Positions 1 through 8,698 of a stretch of 64,000 nt of DNA are shown piece after piece (position 1 is the first letter of the stretch; each line of letters opens with the position of its first letter). Under the pieces are notes generated by a model. The model saw only the letters and a program-made list of their open reading frames with translations. It was not told where the DNA came from and searched no databases. The position numbers were made by a program, and so were the translations under genes. This stretch comes from Sphingomonas jeddahensis. Lineage in GTDB: Bacteria; Pseudomonadota; Alphaproteobacteria; Sphingomonadales; Sphingomonadaceae. The stretch covers positions 346,791 through 410,790 of the forward strand of contig NZ_MPSB01000002.1 of NCBI RefSeq assembly GCF_001981525.1. The letters run 5' to 3'.

Positions 1-323
1 AGTGAGTGCTAAGACCCACCAGGTGACATTCAGTAGTGCAGGTAGCTTCCCGACAGCAGGCGTCCATTCATGCAAATGGTCGGTAGTCATCGTGGGCGCC
101 GATGAGGCTAAGTTCAAGGACGCGAAGCGCCTTCGGGACCTGCGTGACCGAGAGCGCTTCGGCCGTGTTGTCGCGACGGTCCACCTCTCGCGCTCATGCC
201 GTGGCAAAGAGCCGGCGCGACACTGCCACTGCGTGCCTCCTACAGGCTCGTGAGCCTTCACGTGAATCGCGCACTACGATAGCTGCAAACCGAGCGAAAG
301 CACCAGGCGGCGTGTAACCAGCG
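1..323. other. Left edge, no recognisable gene
   Basis: I see no convincing coding region here. The short open frames give low-complexity Arg/Ser-rich or otherwise unrecognisable translations, and none has a clear ribosome binding site. The stretch probably holds the end of whatever lies left of the window plus the promoter region of the LOV-HTH gene starting at 324. Confidence 0.4.
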
Positions 324-941
324 ATGAGGACCGATTTGATAGGGCGTTCCAAGGAAGAGCGAGAGCTCGTCGGTTCGATCCAACTTTCGCCGATCGCTTC
401 GATCGTCACCAATCCGAACCTAAGCGACAACCCGATCATCGCTGCCAACCACGCATTCGAGCAGCTCACCGGTTACGGCCTCGCAGAGCTTATCGGTCAG
501 AACTGCCGGATCCTCGCCGGGCCGGAGACCTCGAACGCGGCGTCGGCAGCGCTCAGCCGCGCTGTCGCAAGAGCCAGCCCGGTGGTGGTTGAGTTGGTCA
601 ACTACCGCAAGGACGGAAGCACGTTCCTGAATGCCGTGATGGTGGCGCCGGTCTTCGACGATGGAGGCCGCCTCGCATATTTTGTCGGCAGCCAGATGGA
701 AGTGAACGAGCGGCAAGCAGGGGCTGTTAAGGCTGCCGCCGCAGAGCGTATCAGCGATCTCACAGCACAGCAGCGCGCGGTCTTGCGGCTGATGGCGCGC
801 GGCCTGCGCAATCGGCAAATCGGTGAGGCACTTGGCCTGGCCGAGAAGACCATCAAGATGCATCGAGGCGCCATGGTAAAGCGTCTAGGTGTGTCTTCGA
901 CGGCTGAAGCCATGCGCCTCGCGATCGAGGCCGGCCTGTAA
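324..941 (+). CDS. LOV-HTH photoresponsive transcriptional regulator (EL222-like)
   Basis: This 205-residue protein has an N-terminal LOV-type PAS domain (about 20-128) and a C-terminal LuxR-type helix-turn-helix (about 145-200). The LOV signature is GQNCRIL at 58-64, with the flavin-reactive cysteine at Cys61. Asn93 and Asn103 in the NYRKDGS..LN stretch and Gln124 in the YFVGSQ strand are the usual flavin-contacting and signalling residues. The same short LOV-HTH layout is known from EL222 of Erythrobacter litoralis, in which blue light releases the HTH for dimerisation and DNA binding. From this I infer a blue-light-activated transcription factor with FMN as chromophore. No light-target genes can be identified; the next gene is a PAS hybrid kinase 118 bp downstream on the same strand. 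The start was chosen because the LOV fold begins soon after it, although the upstream Shine-Dalgarno is weak. Confidence 0.85.
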   Translation: MRTDLIGRSKEERELVGSIQLSPIASIVTNPNLSDNPIIAANHAFEQLTGYGLAELIGQNCRILAGPETSNAASAALSRAVARASPVVVELVNYRKDGSTFLNAVMVAPVFDDGGRLAYFVGSQMEVNERQAGAVKAAAAERISDLTAQQRAVLRLMARGLRNRQIGEALGLAEKTIKMHRGAMVKRLGVSSTAEAMRLAIEAGL

Positions 942-1059
942 GCGGCGCAGCCGCCTCGTTGAAAGAAGGCGGCACGCGATTCCCGTTGCACCCTCCACTT
1001 GACCCACTATGGACTTTGGTCTGGGGTGTTGAGCCGGGGGGCTATCACGGGATCAGATT

Positions 1060-3411
1060 TTGTCGACGTCCGAGTTTCAGAAGCAACCACCTGCCGAGAC
1101 GTTTCAGCGGCTCGTCGACGCGATCACCGACTACGCGCTGTACATGCTCGACACAGAGGGCCGGATCGTGACCTGGAACGCAGGTGCCGAGCGGTTCAAG
1201 GGCTATGCCTCAGACGAGATCATCGGGGAGCACTTCTCGCGCTTTTTCACGCAGGAGGACCGCGATGCGGGTCTTCCGGCGCGCGCCCTTGCGACGGCAG
1301 CACGGGAGGGTCGCTTCGAGGCCGAGGGCTGGCGTGTGCGCAAGGACGGCACCCGTTTCTGGGCGAATGCCGTTCTCGATCCTATCCGCGACGATGCCGG
1401 CCGGCTGATCGGCTTCGCTAAGATCACCCGCGACATCACCGAACGCAAGGATCGCGAGCGGGCGCTGCGAGAAAGCGAGCGTCGCTTCCAGTTACTCGTC
1501 GGGTCAGTCGACGATTACGCCATCTACATGCTCGATACTCAGGGCCACGTGGCAACCTGGAACGCGGGTGCGCGGCGCTTCAAGGGATACGAGGCCGAGG
1601 AGATCATCGGCGAGCATTTCTCCCGGTTCTTTCTTCCCGAAGATCGGCGCGACGGCCTCCCCTCTCGCATCCTGAAGACGGCTGCCGAGAAGAAGCGATT
1701 CGAGATGGAGGGATGGCGGCTGCGCAAGGACGGCACGAAGTTCCTCGCGCATGTTGTCGTCGACGCCATCCACGAAGACGGGGACCTGGTCGGCTTCGCG
1801 AAGATCACGAGGGACATCACCGAAAAACGGCGCCTCGAGCAAGCGACCTACGATAGCGCGCTGCAGCTTCGCATGCTCGTTCAGGGTGTACGCGATTACG
1901 CGATTTACATGCTCGACACCCGCGGCAGGATCACGACCTGGAACTCTGGGGCCAGGGCGATCAAGGGCTATGAGGAGGAAGAAGTGCTGGGACAGCATTT
2001 CTCGCTCTTCTACACCGAGGAAGATCGCGTCCGGGGCAGACCGGTTACCGCGCTGGAGACCTCTCTTCGGGAGGGTAAGTTCGAGGCCCAGGCACAGCGC
2101 GTGCGAAAGGACGGATCGCTGTTCTGGGCTCACGTCTTGATCGACCCGATCTACAACGAGCTCGGCGAGCATGTCGGCTTCGCCAAGATCACGCGCGACA
2201 TATCAGATCGCAAGCTGGTCGAGGCTGAGCTTCGGCAAACGCAGGAAGCCCTGCTCCAATCGCAAAAGCTGCAAGCGCTTGGCGAGCTAGCAGGTGGCAT
2301 CGCGCATGATTTCAACAATATGATGACGGTGATGCGCGGCTCGGCTGATTTCATGCTGCGCCAGCCCGATCTGCCCGTCGACAAGCGAAATCGCTATCTG
2401 AACGTCATGTTGGAGACGGCAGAGCGAGCAACCAGTCTGACCTCTCAGCTCCTTGCATTCGCGCGGCGCCAGCCCCTTGAACCTGAGGTCGTCGACCTCA
2501 GCGTTCGCTTGGATGCACTGGGCGAGATGCTCCAGCGAACGCTCGGAAGCCTCTTCGAACTAAAGCTCGATCTCGCCCCGGCCCTGTGGCTCGTTGAGGT
2601 GGATCCGACGGGACTGGAAGCCGCTTTACTCAACGCGGTCCTGAATGCCCGTGATGCCATGCCGGGCGGCGGAAGGATCACCATCACGACCAGAAACGTC
2701 ACCCGAGCTGGAGAAGACGGAGTCACGCTGTTGATCAGTGACACGGGCCACGGGATCTCGCCTGAAACGCTTCAGCGAGTGTTCGAGCCCTTCTTCACGA
2801 CCAAGCCTACAGGTAAAGGCACCGGTCTGGGCCTGTCCCAGATCCATGGGTATGCCCTTCAATCAGGCGGATCGGCGAGTATCGAGTCCGAGGTGGGACA
2901 CGGTACCACTGTTGAGGTTTGGTTGCCCCGAACGGCTAGGCAGCGCGAAAGGGCCCTTGTGCCCGCAGGCGACACCCAGGTGCCGGCGGGACTCAGGGTT
3001 CTCGTCGTAGAAGATAGCGAGCACGTCCGTTATTTTGCCCGCCAGCTCCTAGACGATCTCGGCTGCAAGGTCATCGAGGCTTCCAACGGAAACGAGGCGC
3101 TCGAGCTGATGAAGGCGCACTCCGTCGATCTGGTGTTCTCGGATATCGTCATGCCGGGGATGAACGGCCTCGAGCTCGCAAAGCGGATCAAGGAAACCTT
3201 TGAGGACGTACCCGTGCTCCTGGCCAGCGGCTACAGCAGCAAGCAGTTCATACCCAAGAACGAACGGGAGTTTCCGATCCTTCGCAAGCCGTACAAAATC
3301 GAGACGCTTGCCGCAGGAATCAATCAACTCGCGGGTACTATGCCCGGTCGCCGGCTCGACTGGAAGGCAAGTGAGCCGCCGTCGGTGAACGCGCAAATAC
3401 GCGTTCCTTAG
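1060..3411 (+). CDS. Hybrid histidine kinase with three tandem PAS domains
   Basis: This 783-residue, apparently cytoplasmic kinase has three closely related PAS domains at about 14-130, 140-255 and 265-385. Each carries a YMLDT..G...TWN(A/S)GA core and ends in KITRDI. A HisKA domain follows with the phospho-accepting His416 in AGGIAHDFNN. After it come a HATPase_c domain (DTGHGIS, then GTGLGLS) and a C-terminal receiver (about 645-765) with the acceptor Asp in FSDIVMPGMNG and a conserved Lys in LRKPYK. No membrane segment or signal peptide is visible. None of the PAS domains has a LOV cysteine, so they probably sense something other than blue light or serve in signal transmission. The start is TTG at 1060 after a GGGATCA stretch; no in-frame ATG precedes PAS1. 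The partner regulator is unknown, with the LOV-HTH gene just upstream. The sequence stretch H-D-F-N-N is typical of kinases that control a separate output protein. Confidence 0.88.
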   Translation: MSTSEFQKQPPAETFQRLVDAITDYALYMLDTEGRIVTWNAGAERFKGYASDEIIGEHFSRFFTQEDRDAGLPARALATAAREGRFEAEGWRVRKDGTRFWANAVLDPIRDDAGRLIGFAKITRDITERKDRERALRESERRFQLLVGSVDDYAIYMLDTQGHVATWNAGARRFKGYEAEEIIGEHFSRFFLPEDRRDGLPSRILKTAAEKKRFEMEGWRLRKDGTKFLAHVVVDAIHEDGDLVGFAKITRDITEKRRLEQATYDSALQLRMLVQGVRDYAIYMLDTRGRITTWNSGARAIKGYEEEEVLGQHFSLFYTEEDRVRGRPVTALETSLREGKFEAQAQRVRKDGSLFWAHVLIDPIYNELGEHVGFAKITRDISDRKLVEAELRQTQEALLQSQKLQALGELAGGIAHDFNNMMTVMRGSADFMLRQPDLPVDKRNRYLNVMLETAERATSLTSQLLAFARRQPLEPEVVDLSVRLDALGEMLQRTLGSLFELKLDLAPALWLVEVDPTGLEAALLNAVLNARDAMPGGGRITITTRNVTRAGEDGVTLLISDTGHGISPETLQRVFEPFFTTKPTGKGTGLGLSQIHGYALQSGGSASIESEVGHGTTVEVWLPRTARQRERALVPAGDTQVPAGLRVLVVEDSEHVRYFARQLLDDLGCKVIEASNGNEALELMKAHSVDLVFSDIVMPGMNGLELAKRIKETFEDVPVLLASGYSSKQFIPKNEREFPILRKPYKIETLAAGINQLAGTMPGRRLDWKASEPPSVNAQIRVP

Positions 3412-3544
3412 CCGGCGCCCTGGCGGCAGCGGAGACCCACAATCCGCCGCTCAGCCGCGTTTCAGCGCTCCCCAAAACCCGACGCTCGTTATTCGCGGCC
3501 ACGCGCACAGCTACGCGCCAAAAGCTGACGGTACAGAGGTTCGG

Positions 3545-3649
3545 ATGCCGGGCGCAAAGCGGCTGTTCGCCATCAGCCCCGGTGGCGTCTGCCGTTTTGA
3601 CCTGAAGCCGCAGAATCAAGTGCTTGGTGCGTGGTCGAATGAATTCTAA
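3545..3649 (+). CDS. Possible 34-residue ORF ahead of the KOW gene
   Basis: This short ATG-TAA frame encodes a peptide ending in QNQVLGAWSNEF. The same frame stays open well upstream, so it may be the 3' remnant of a longer gene that has lost its start. It sits 9 bp before a 25-codon frame (3659-3736), which in turn overlaps the KOW-domain frame at 3733. I recognise no family. The amino-acid composition is less Arg/Ser-biased than that of random frames in this GC-rich DNA, which is weak support for coding. Confidence 0.22.
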   Translation: MPGAKRLFAISPGGVCRFDLKPQNQVLGAWSNEF

Positions 3650-3658
3650 ACGAACGCG

Positions 3659-3736
3659 ATGCCGACTTCTCACCTTCACCTGGACGACAGTCTCCCGGTT
3701 CCGAAGCCCGCACCGTACGAGGGCGCCTACCGTTGA
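3659..3736 (+). CDS. Possible 25-residue leader ORF overlapping the KOW gene
   Basis: This ATG frame encodes a 25-residue peptide rich in Pro and ending in YEGAYR. Its TGA stop overlaps the TTG start of the KOW-domain frame as TTGA, the arrangement used for translational coupling. Alternatively a single frameshift could have split one gene, with this piece as the original N-terminus. I recognise no family. Confidence 0.25.
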   Translation: MPTSHLHLDDSLPVPKPAPYEGAYR

Positions 3737-4008
3737 TCGGCTACCGCGAGATCGCCGCGCTGCGTGCCAAGGAGGAAAAGGAGCGCGAGCGGATCGCCCT
3801 GGCTGAACGCAAGGCCAAGCAGCCGCGCTTCGACAAAGGCCAGGGCGTGCGCTGCGATGAGCCTTCGTTCACGGGACTGGTCGGCCACGTGGTCGAGATG
3901 CGCGAGGGCAAGGCCGTCGTGTCGTTCGGCGGGCCGTTCACGTTCAACATTGCCTCTTGGCTGCTGCAACCAGATCAGCTATCCGATGTTCCTGTTTTGG
4001 CCGCATGA
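3733..4008 (+). CDS. Small KOW-domain-like protein
   Basis: This is a 91-residue protein. An N-terminal stretch (about 5-30) is very rich in Glu, Lys, Arg and Ala (LRAKEEKERERIALAERK) and likely forms a charged helix. The C-terminal part (about 33-85) resembles a KOW/NusG C-terminal SH3-like barrel, with GVRCDEPSF..GLVGHVVEMREGKAVVSF. KOW modules bind RNA, ribosomal protein S10 or Rho in NusG and RfaH, but here the NGN domain is absent. It could be a free-standing KOW protein or the C-terminal end of a disrupted NusG-like activator. The TTG start at 3733 overlaps the stop of a 25-codon ORF, and the frame is closed by a TGA 93 bp upstream. Confidence 0.5.
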   Translation: MIGYREIAALRAKEEKERERIALAERKAKQPRFDKGQGVRCDEPSFTGLVGHVVEMREGKAVVSFGGPFTFNIASWLLQPDQLSDVPVLAA

Positions 4009-4431
4009 GCGGCTTCGGACCACGCAGAGCTAAGGGTGCCAAGCCAGCCGCGTCGTTCCCCTGAGCCGGCCGCATGTGCGGCGGGTGGACAGCGTGAGCT
4101 GCGCCCTCTCCAGTTTTGGTCGACCGTCTTACCCTTTGGCTGGTCCGCCTCCTCGTCCACCGGTCTGTCATCCTCTCCAGACCTGGTCGCTTGCGGCGAG
4201 GGAAGGTCTAAGCAGGGCGCCTAGGAAGGCCGTACAGCGCGCCGCTTCCTGATCGAGGCGCGGCAACCCTGCCTCATCGATCGCGCCTGCACGGCCCCTG
4301 CGTCAACCAGCCTGCCCCATGCCGGACCCATACCCCCACCCTTGGGTCCTTCCCGTCGATCCGGTCAATACGGGGGGCAGAGCGCGAAACTTTTCTAGCG
4401 CCAGGGCTGCCTAAGGGGGTTCCGGTTCCTC
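4009..4431. other. Gene-poor stretch
   Basis: I see no convincing gene here. The open frames on both strands (for example 3944-4171 minus and 4036-4224 plus) lack ribosome binding sites and recognisable domains. It separates the KOW-domain ORF from the broken phage/receiver fragments. Confidence 0.4.
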
Positions 4432-4560
4432 ATGGCCACCGAAGCTGAAGTCGCCGCACACCTGGACCTAAGCGACCGCCGGGTGCGGGAGCTGAAGAAG
4501 GAAGGCCTTTTCGCCTCCGTCCAGCGCGCAGGCTACGATCTCGACGCATGCCGGCTCGCT
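4432..4560 (+). pseudogene. N-terminal fragment resembling a phage Nu1 terminase small subunit DNA-binding domain
   Basis: The first about 42 codons read as a small winged-helix DNA-binding domain (MATEAEVAAHLDLSDRRVRE, then a lysine-rich turn, then YDLDACRLA). This matches the layout of the N-terminal domain of Nu1-type terminase small subunits, which select phage DNA for packaging. After about codon 43 the same frame turns into an Arg/Cys-rich random translation, while a receiver-domain fragment begins in another frame. I read this as a phage-derived 5' gene fragment fused by a deletion or insertion to an unrelated gene. The frame remains formally open to 4992. Confidence 0.5.
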
Positions 4561-4867
4561 TGCCGCCGACATGCTGAACGACCTCGGCTTCGAAGTCGTG
4601 GAAGCAGGCTCCGCCGAAGACGCGCTGCGGCTGCTGCAAACCGGTCGCAAGCCGGACCTGCTCGTCACCGATCACCTCATGCCCGGCATGAGCGGCGCCG
4701 AACTGGCGCAGAATGCGCGGGCGCTTCACCCGGCACTACCGATCCTTGTCGTCTCCGGCTATGCGGAAGAGGAAGGCATCACGCCGGACCTGCCTCGGCT
4801 CACGAAGCCATTTCGGAATGCAGACCTGGCTGCGAGTCTGTTGGCACTCCTTCCGCAGGAAACCTGA
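4556..4867 (+). pseudogene. N-terminally truncated response-regulator receiver domain
   Basis: About 100 residues of a CheY-like receiver remain, starting at LAADMLNDLGFEVVEAGS. The phospho-acceptor Asp is in LLVTDHLMPGMSG, the conserved Thr/Ser in VVSGYAEEEG and the Lys in LTKPFR. The first beta strand with its acidic pair, which binds Mg2+, is missing. The frame upstream of about 4556 carries no receiver-like sequence, so the domain cannot phosphorylate normally. The sequence resembles the C-terminal receivers of PAS hybrid kinases, such as the one at 1060-3411. An internal ATG at 4571 could still start a 98-residue product, but I think it is a remnant. Confidence 0.6.
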
Positions 4868-4993
4868 TAGGTTCGAACCGCGATTACCACATCGGCTTAC
4901 GGGCGCTATGCGGTCCACCAGCTACTGGTTCCGCCTGTGAAAGGAGGGAAATCAATGTTTCACCATTGACCCCTCTTCTGTCGTTCGTCTGAC

Positions 4994-5797
4994 TCACTCG
5001 AGTGTGACCTCCTCCGGCAGGGCGGCATGTACCGCCCAGCCCGCGCTCGGTCGGAACTCACTCCGGCTGATCGAATGCGCAGCGAGGCTGAGACGGATCC
5101 GGTCTCCTCGGAAGCTGATTTCCGCGGGCTGCGAGTGTGACAGTTCAAGCGCGAAGCGCATCGGGATTCCCATTTCGCCGCCCCAAGCAGCCCATATAGC
5201 CGTAAGCCGATGCAACTCCGCTGTATCGCTGCGATAGAGCATCACGGTAAACACCCGGACGCACCTTGCGACGCGGAGCAGCATGTTGCGCGCCGCCGGG
5301 TCTGCGGAACCGTCCAGCAGCCAGAAGGGTACCACCAAATCAACCGCTTCGTCGACGGCGTCGGCCAAAACTGCCACCGCTTGCCCCCAGCGAGAAAAGG
5401 CGCGCGCGTCACCACGCCACCCGGGCCCGACATAGGGTTCGATGTCGAACTGGACGCCTCCTAGCCGGCCGTCCTGCGACGTGTTGTTCTGAAATGCGCG
5501 AATGGCCTGTGCCCTTCGGACCGCGATGCGGAGGCCGTGCCGGTCCACCATCTGCGGATCGCCTTCCACTGCGTCCACAAAGATCCCCGCAGCGCGAGCT
5601 TCATGAACGAACCGGTCTAGCTTGTGGGGATCACAGATCGCCCCGTCGATGATGCGCAACCCGACGAACAGCCGGCGGATGCCCAACTCGCGGGCGCGAG
5701 CCAAAAGCGGTGCGCCGCGCTGCTCCCAAGCGCCAGGATCCCAAATCCAGGTTGCCATGCCCTCGAACGGTCGCCGAGGCTGATCGACGATCAACAC
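4994..5797 (-). CDS. Putative TIM-barrel / glycoside-hydrolase-like protein, family unassigned
   Basis: This 267-residue protein has no signal peptide or membrane segment. The N-terminus (MLIVDQPRRPFEGMATWIWD) and alternating strand/helix pattern suggest a TIM barrel: IRRLFVGLRI, AGIFVDAVEGDP, GGVQFDIEPY, DLVVPFWLLDG, RVFTVMLYRSD. An acidic FDIEPY motif at a strand end is where many retaining glycosidases carry a catalytic Glu. I cannot assign a family. It diverges from the kinase gene at 5893 across about 95 bp, and the same locus encodes a glycosyltransferase and an outer-membrane protein. A role in trimming or sensing the polymer is therefore plausible but inferred. The GTG start at 5797 is preceded by AGGAAATA; the ATG at 5758 is an alternative. 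Confidence 0.6.
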   Translation of the reverse strand: MLIVDQPRRPFEGMATWIWDPGAWEQRGAPLLARARELGIRRLFVGLRIIDGAICDPHKLDRFVHEARAAGIFVDAVEGDPQMVDRHGLRIAVRRAQAIRAFQNNTSQDGRLGGVQFDIEPYVGPGWRGDARAFSRWGQAVAVLADAVDEAVDLVVPFWLLDGSADPAARNMLLRVARCVRVFTVMLYRSDTAELHRLTAIWAAWGGEMGIPMRFALELSHSQPAEISFRGDRIRLSLAAHSISRSEFRPSAGWAVHAALPEEVTLE

Positions 5798-5892
5798 TAT
5801 TTCCTAACTTTCGGTAATTACCGCGTGTGTTAACGATCAAAGGTGCGCCCGAGCGCGGCTATCAACAACCTGCGAACTCAGCGGAAACGAGG

Positions 5893-8048
5893 ATGCGAAA
5901 CCTACAACGCTGGACGCGACGATCCTTGATTGCGGCTCCGATCGGCGCTGCCCTCATCCTGCTTGTACTGACGCTTTCGGTGGCACGGGGCTTCGGGGAG
6001 ATGGCGGCACTCCGACAGGAGGTGATCCGTTCCTACGAAGCACGTTCGGAACTCCAGCGCATCCTGTCCCTGCATCAAGACCTGGAACTCGGGCAACGTG
6101 GTTACGTGATCACCAGCGACGCGGTCTTCCTGGATCCTTACAGAGAAGCCAGCAACGAGTTGAATGCTACATTCCATCGGCTCGATGGGCGACTGGCAAT
6201 GCGATCGGCCCTCCGTACGGACCTTCGCGCATTGCTGGACGAATCGAGTGCGAAACATCGTTTTGCGCAACATACCATCAATCTGACAGAGCGGGGCGAC
6301 GTGGAAGCGGCCCGGCGGTTAGTGGCCGCAGGAGAGGGCAAGCGGCTGATGGACGCGATCCGCGGTCGCATTGCTCGCATTCAGGAGCTGGAGCGAGCCG
6401 AGCTCGGGCGACGTACCGAGGCTGCGGAAGCCGCGCGCAGGCGGCTTGAGGGCCGAACCATAGCGATGCTCACCCTTCTGCTGCTGATTACGGTAGCAGC
6501 AGTGGTGCTGATCGCCCGGAGCAGTGCTGCCCGCGCGGTAGCACTTCGGGCTGCCAAGGATCTAGCGGCCCGCAACGAGAGCATCTTCGAATTCGCCAAC
6601 GACGGCATGATCGTACTGAACCCCAGCGGCAGCATCGAAAGCCTGAACCCTTCCGCGGCGCGTATGTTCGGCTATCCCGACAAGGCCTTGCTACGGCGTG
6701 ACATTGGCACCTTGTTTGAAATCGCCCCGGATCGTGGGCGCTTGGAAACTTTCTTCACCCGGCTTGAAGGCCACACCGAGGGCCGTCTTCGTGACGTGAA
6801 GGAATTCGTCGGTCACCGGGCGGACGGCACGACCTTTCCTCTCGAGGTTTCACTCAGTCCGGTCCGGCTCGCAGACGTGACCCTCTTTCTGCTCGTGACA
6901 CGTGACATCACGGATCGCCGCCAAATCGAGCAAATGAAGGGCGAATTCGTCGCAACGGTCAGCCATGAGCTGCGCACTCCGCTGACCTCGATCGCCGGCT
7001 CGCTTGGCCTGGTCACTGGCGGGGCCGCAGGCGAGCTCCCGCCGAAGGCGGCGCGCCTGGTGCAGATCGCGCAAAGCAATTCGGCACGATTGGTCCGGTT
7101 GATCAACGACATCCTGGACATCGAGAAGATCGAAGCTGGCCGCATGTCGTTCGACGTCCGCCCGATCGCACTCGACATGATCCTCAAATCCGCGGTTCAG
7201 GACAATTCGGGGTTTGCCACGCAATATGGCGTCCGGCTGGAACTTGCGCCGGTGCCCACAGGCGCGGCGGTACTCGCCGACTACGACCGGCTGATGCAGG
7301 TGCTTACCAACCTACTCTCCAATGCGATCAAGTTTTCGCCGCCCGATGCAGTGGTAACCGTCCAGGTGATCGCACTGGACCGGCGATATCGCGTCAGCGT
7401 GATTGATCGAGGCACCGGGATTCCGGAAGCATTCCGAGACCGTATCTTCAACAAATTCGCTCAGGCGGACGGCTCGGACACGCGGCAGAAGGGAGGGACC
7501 GGGCTTGGCCTGAGCATCGTACGCGAAATCGTCACTCGGCTCGGCGGGTCCATCACGTTCGATACGCAAGAGAGCGCTGGAACAACGTTCCACGTGGACC
7601 TTCCCGCCGCTGAGCTGCAGCGTGTTGCGGAGCTTTCTGTCGAGGGCGAGACGGCGTTCAAGGAACGCCGGTCGACAGAGTCCCTCCCGCATGTCCTGCA
7701 CGTTGATGATGATCCCGACGTGCTACGGGTCTTGTCGAGCGCGTTCGAGGGGCTGGCGATCCTCCAGTCCGCAACCAGTGTTGAAGAAGCTCGCGCGTTG
7801 ATCCGCCGAAAGACCTTCGATGCCGCGGTGCTGGACGTCGGCATGCTGGACGGTTCCGGCCTGGATTTGGTCCCCCAGTTGCGGCAGCAACAAAGGCGTA
7901 TTCCGATCGTCGTCTTCACCGCGCAGGAGGTGGAGCAATGCCGCGCGCAGGATGTTGACCTGACGCTGGTAAAGTCCCGCGCCAGCCTTGAACGCTTGGT
8001 TGCCGAGGTGATGGAGCGGGTCAAAGGAGGCCAGAAGGAGCGACCTGC

Positions 8049-8052
<4 letters not shown>
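5893..8052 (+). CDS. CHASE3-PAS hybrid histidine kinase with C-terminal receiver
   Basis: This is a membrane-anchored sensor kinase of about 719 residues. Two hydrophobic segments, near the N-terminus (APIGAALILLVLTL) and at about residue 190 (IAMLTLLLLITVAAVVLIA), flank a helical periplasmic CHASE3-like domain with the typical LELGQRGYVITSD motif. A PAS domain follows (EFANDGMIVLNPSG), then HisKA (VSHELRTPLTSI), HATPase_c (GTGLGLSI) and a receiver with acceptor Asp in AAVLDVGMLDGSG. The receiver's usual Lys-Pro is replaced by LVKSRAS. The gene overlaps the next receiver gene by ATGA, and that in turn overlaps an HPt gene, so the three form a phosphorelay. ATG 5893 was chosen because GGAAACGAGG precedes it; the frame can be extended to GTG 5827. 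Confidence 0.88.
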
Positions 8053-8410
<358 letters not shown>

Positions 8411-8414
<4 letters not shown>

Positions 8415-8698
8415 CTCGCTTTGAGGACCGGCTAGCAATCCTGCAGGAGCGCTTCGTCATGCGTGCGGCCGAAGAAGCGCGGCAGGTGGAAACCCACCTA
8501 GCGGCTGGCGAGTGGAGCGAGTTGCGTGCGCTTTGCCATGGTCTGGCTGGCCGTGCCGGAATGTTCGGTTTCTTCGAGTTGGGAGCGATTGCGCTACGGG
8601 TCGAGCAAGTGATCGAAGCGGACGCCACGCCAGAATTAATTCGGTTGTCAGGGAGCGAGTTGCTGGCCCAGCTGCGCGATGTCGCTCACGAGCGTTGA
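8411..8698 (+). CDS. HPt (histidine phosphotransfer) domain protein
   Basis: A 95-residue all-helical protein. The motif LRALCHGLAGRAGMFGFFEL at about 37-56 matches the HPt core (xxHxLxGxAxxxGxxxL), with the phospho-accepting His at about 43. It starts with GTG overlapping the stop of the receiver gene (GTGA). Its last 13 bp overlap, in convergent orientation, the 3' end of the glycosyltransferase gene (8686-8698). It probably passes phosphate between the receivers of this locus. Confidence 0.8.

Noticed and set aside
4866..4890. Possible tRNA T-arm (GGTTCGAACCGCG)
   Set aside because: No acceptor, D- or anticodon arms can be drawn around it.
4560..4992. Continuation of the Nu1-like frame to a 186-residue protein
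   Set aside because: After about codon 43 the translation becomes Arg/Ala/Cys-rich and overlaps the clear receiver fragment in another frame.
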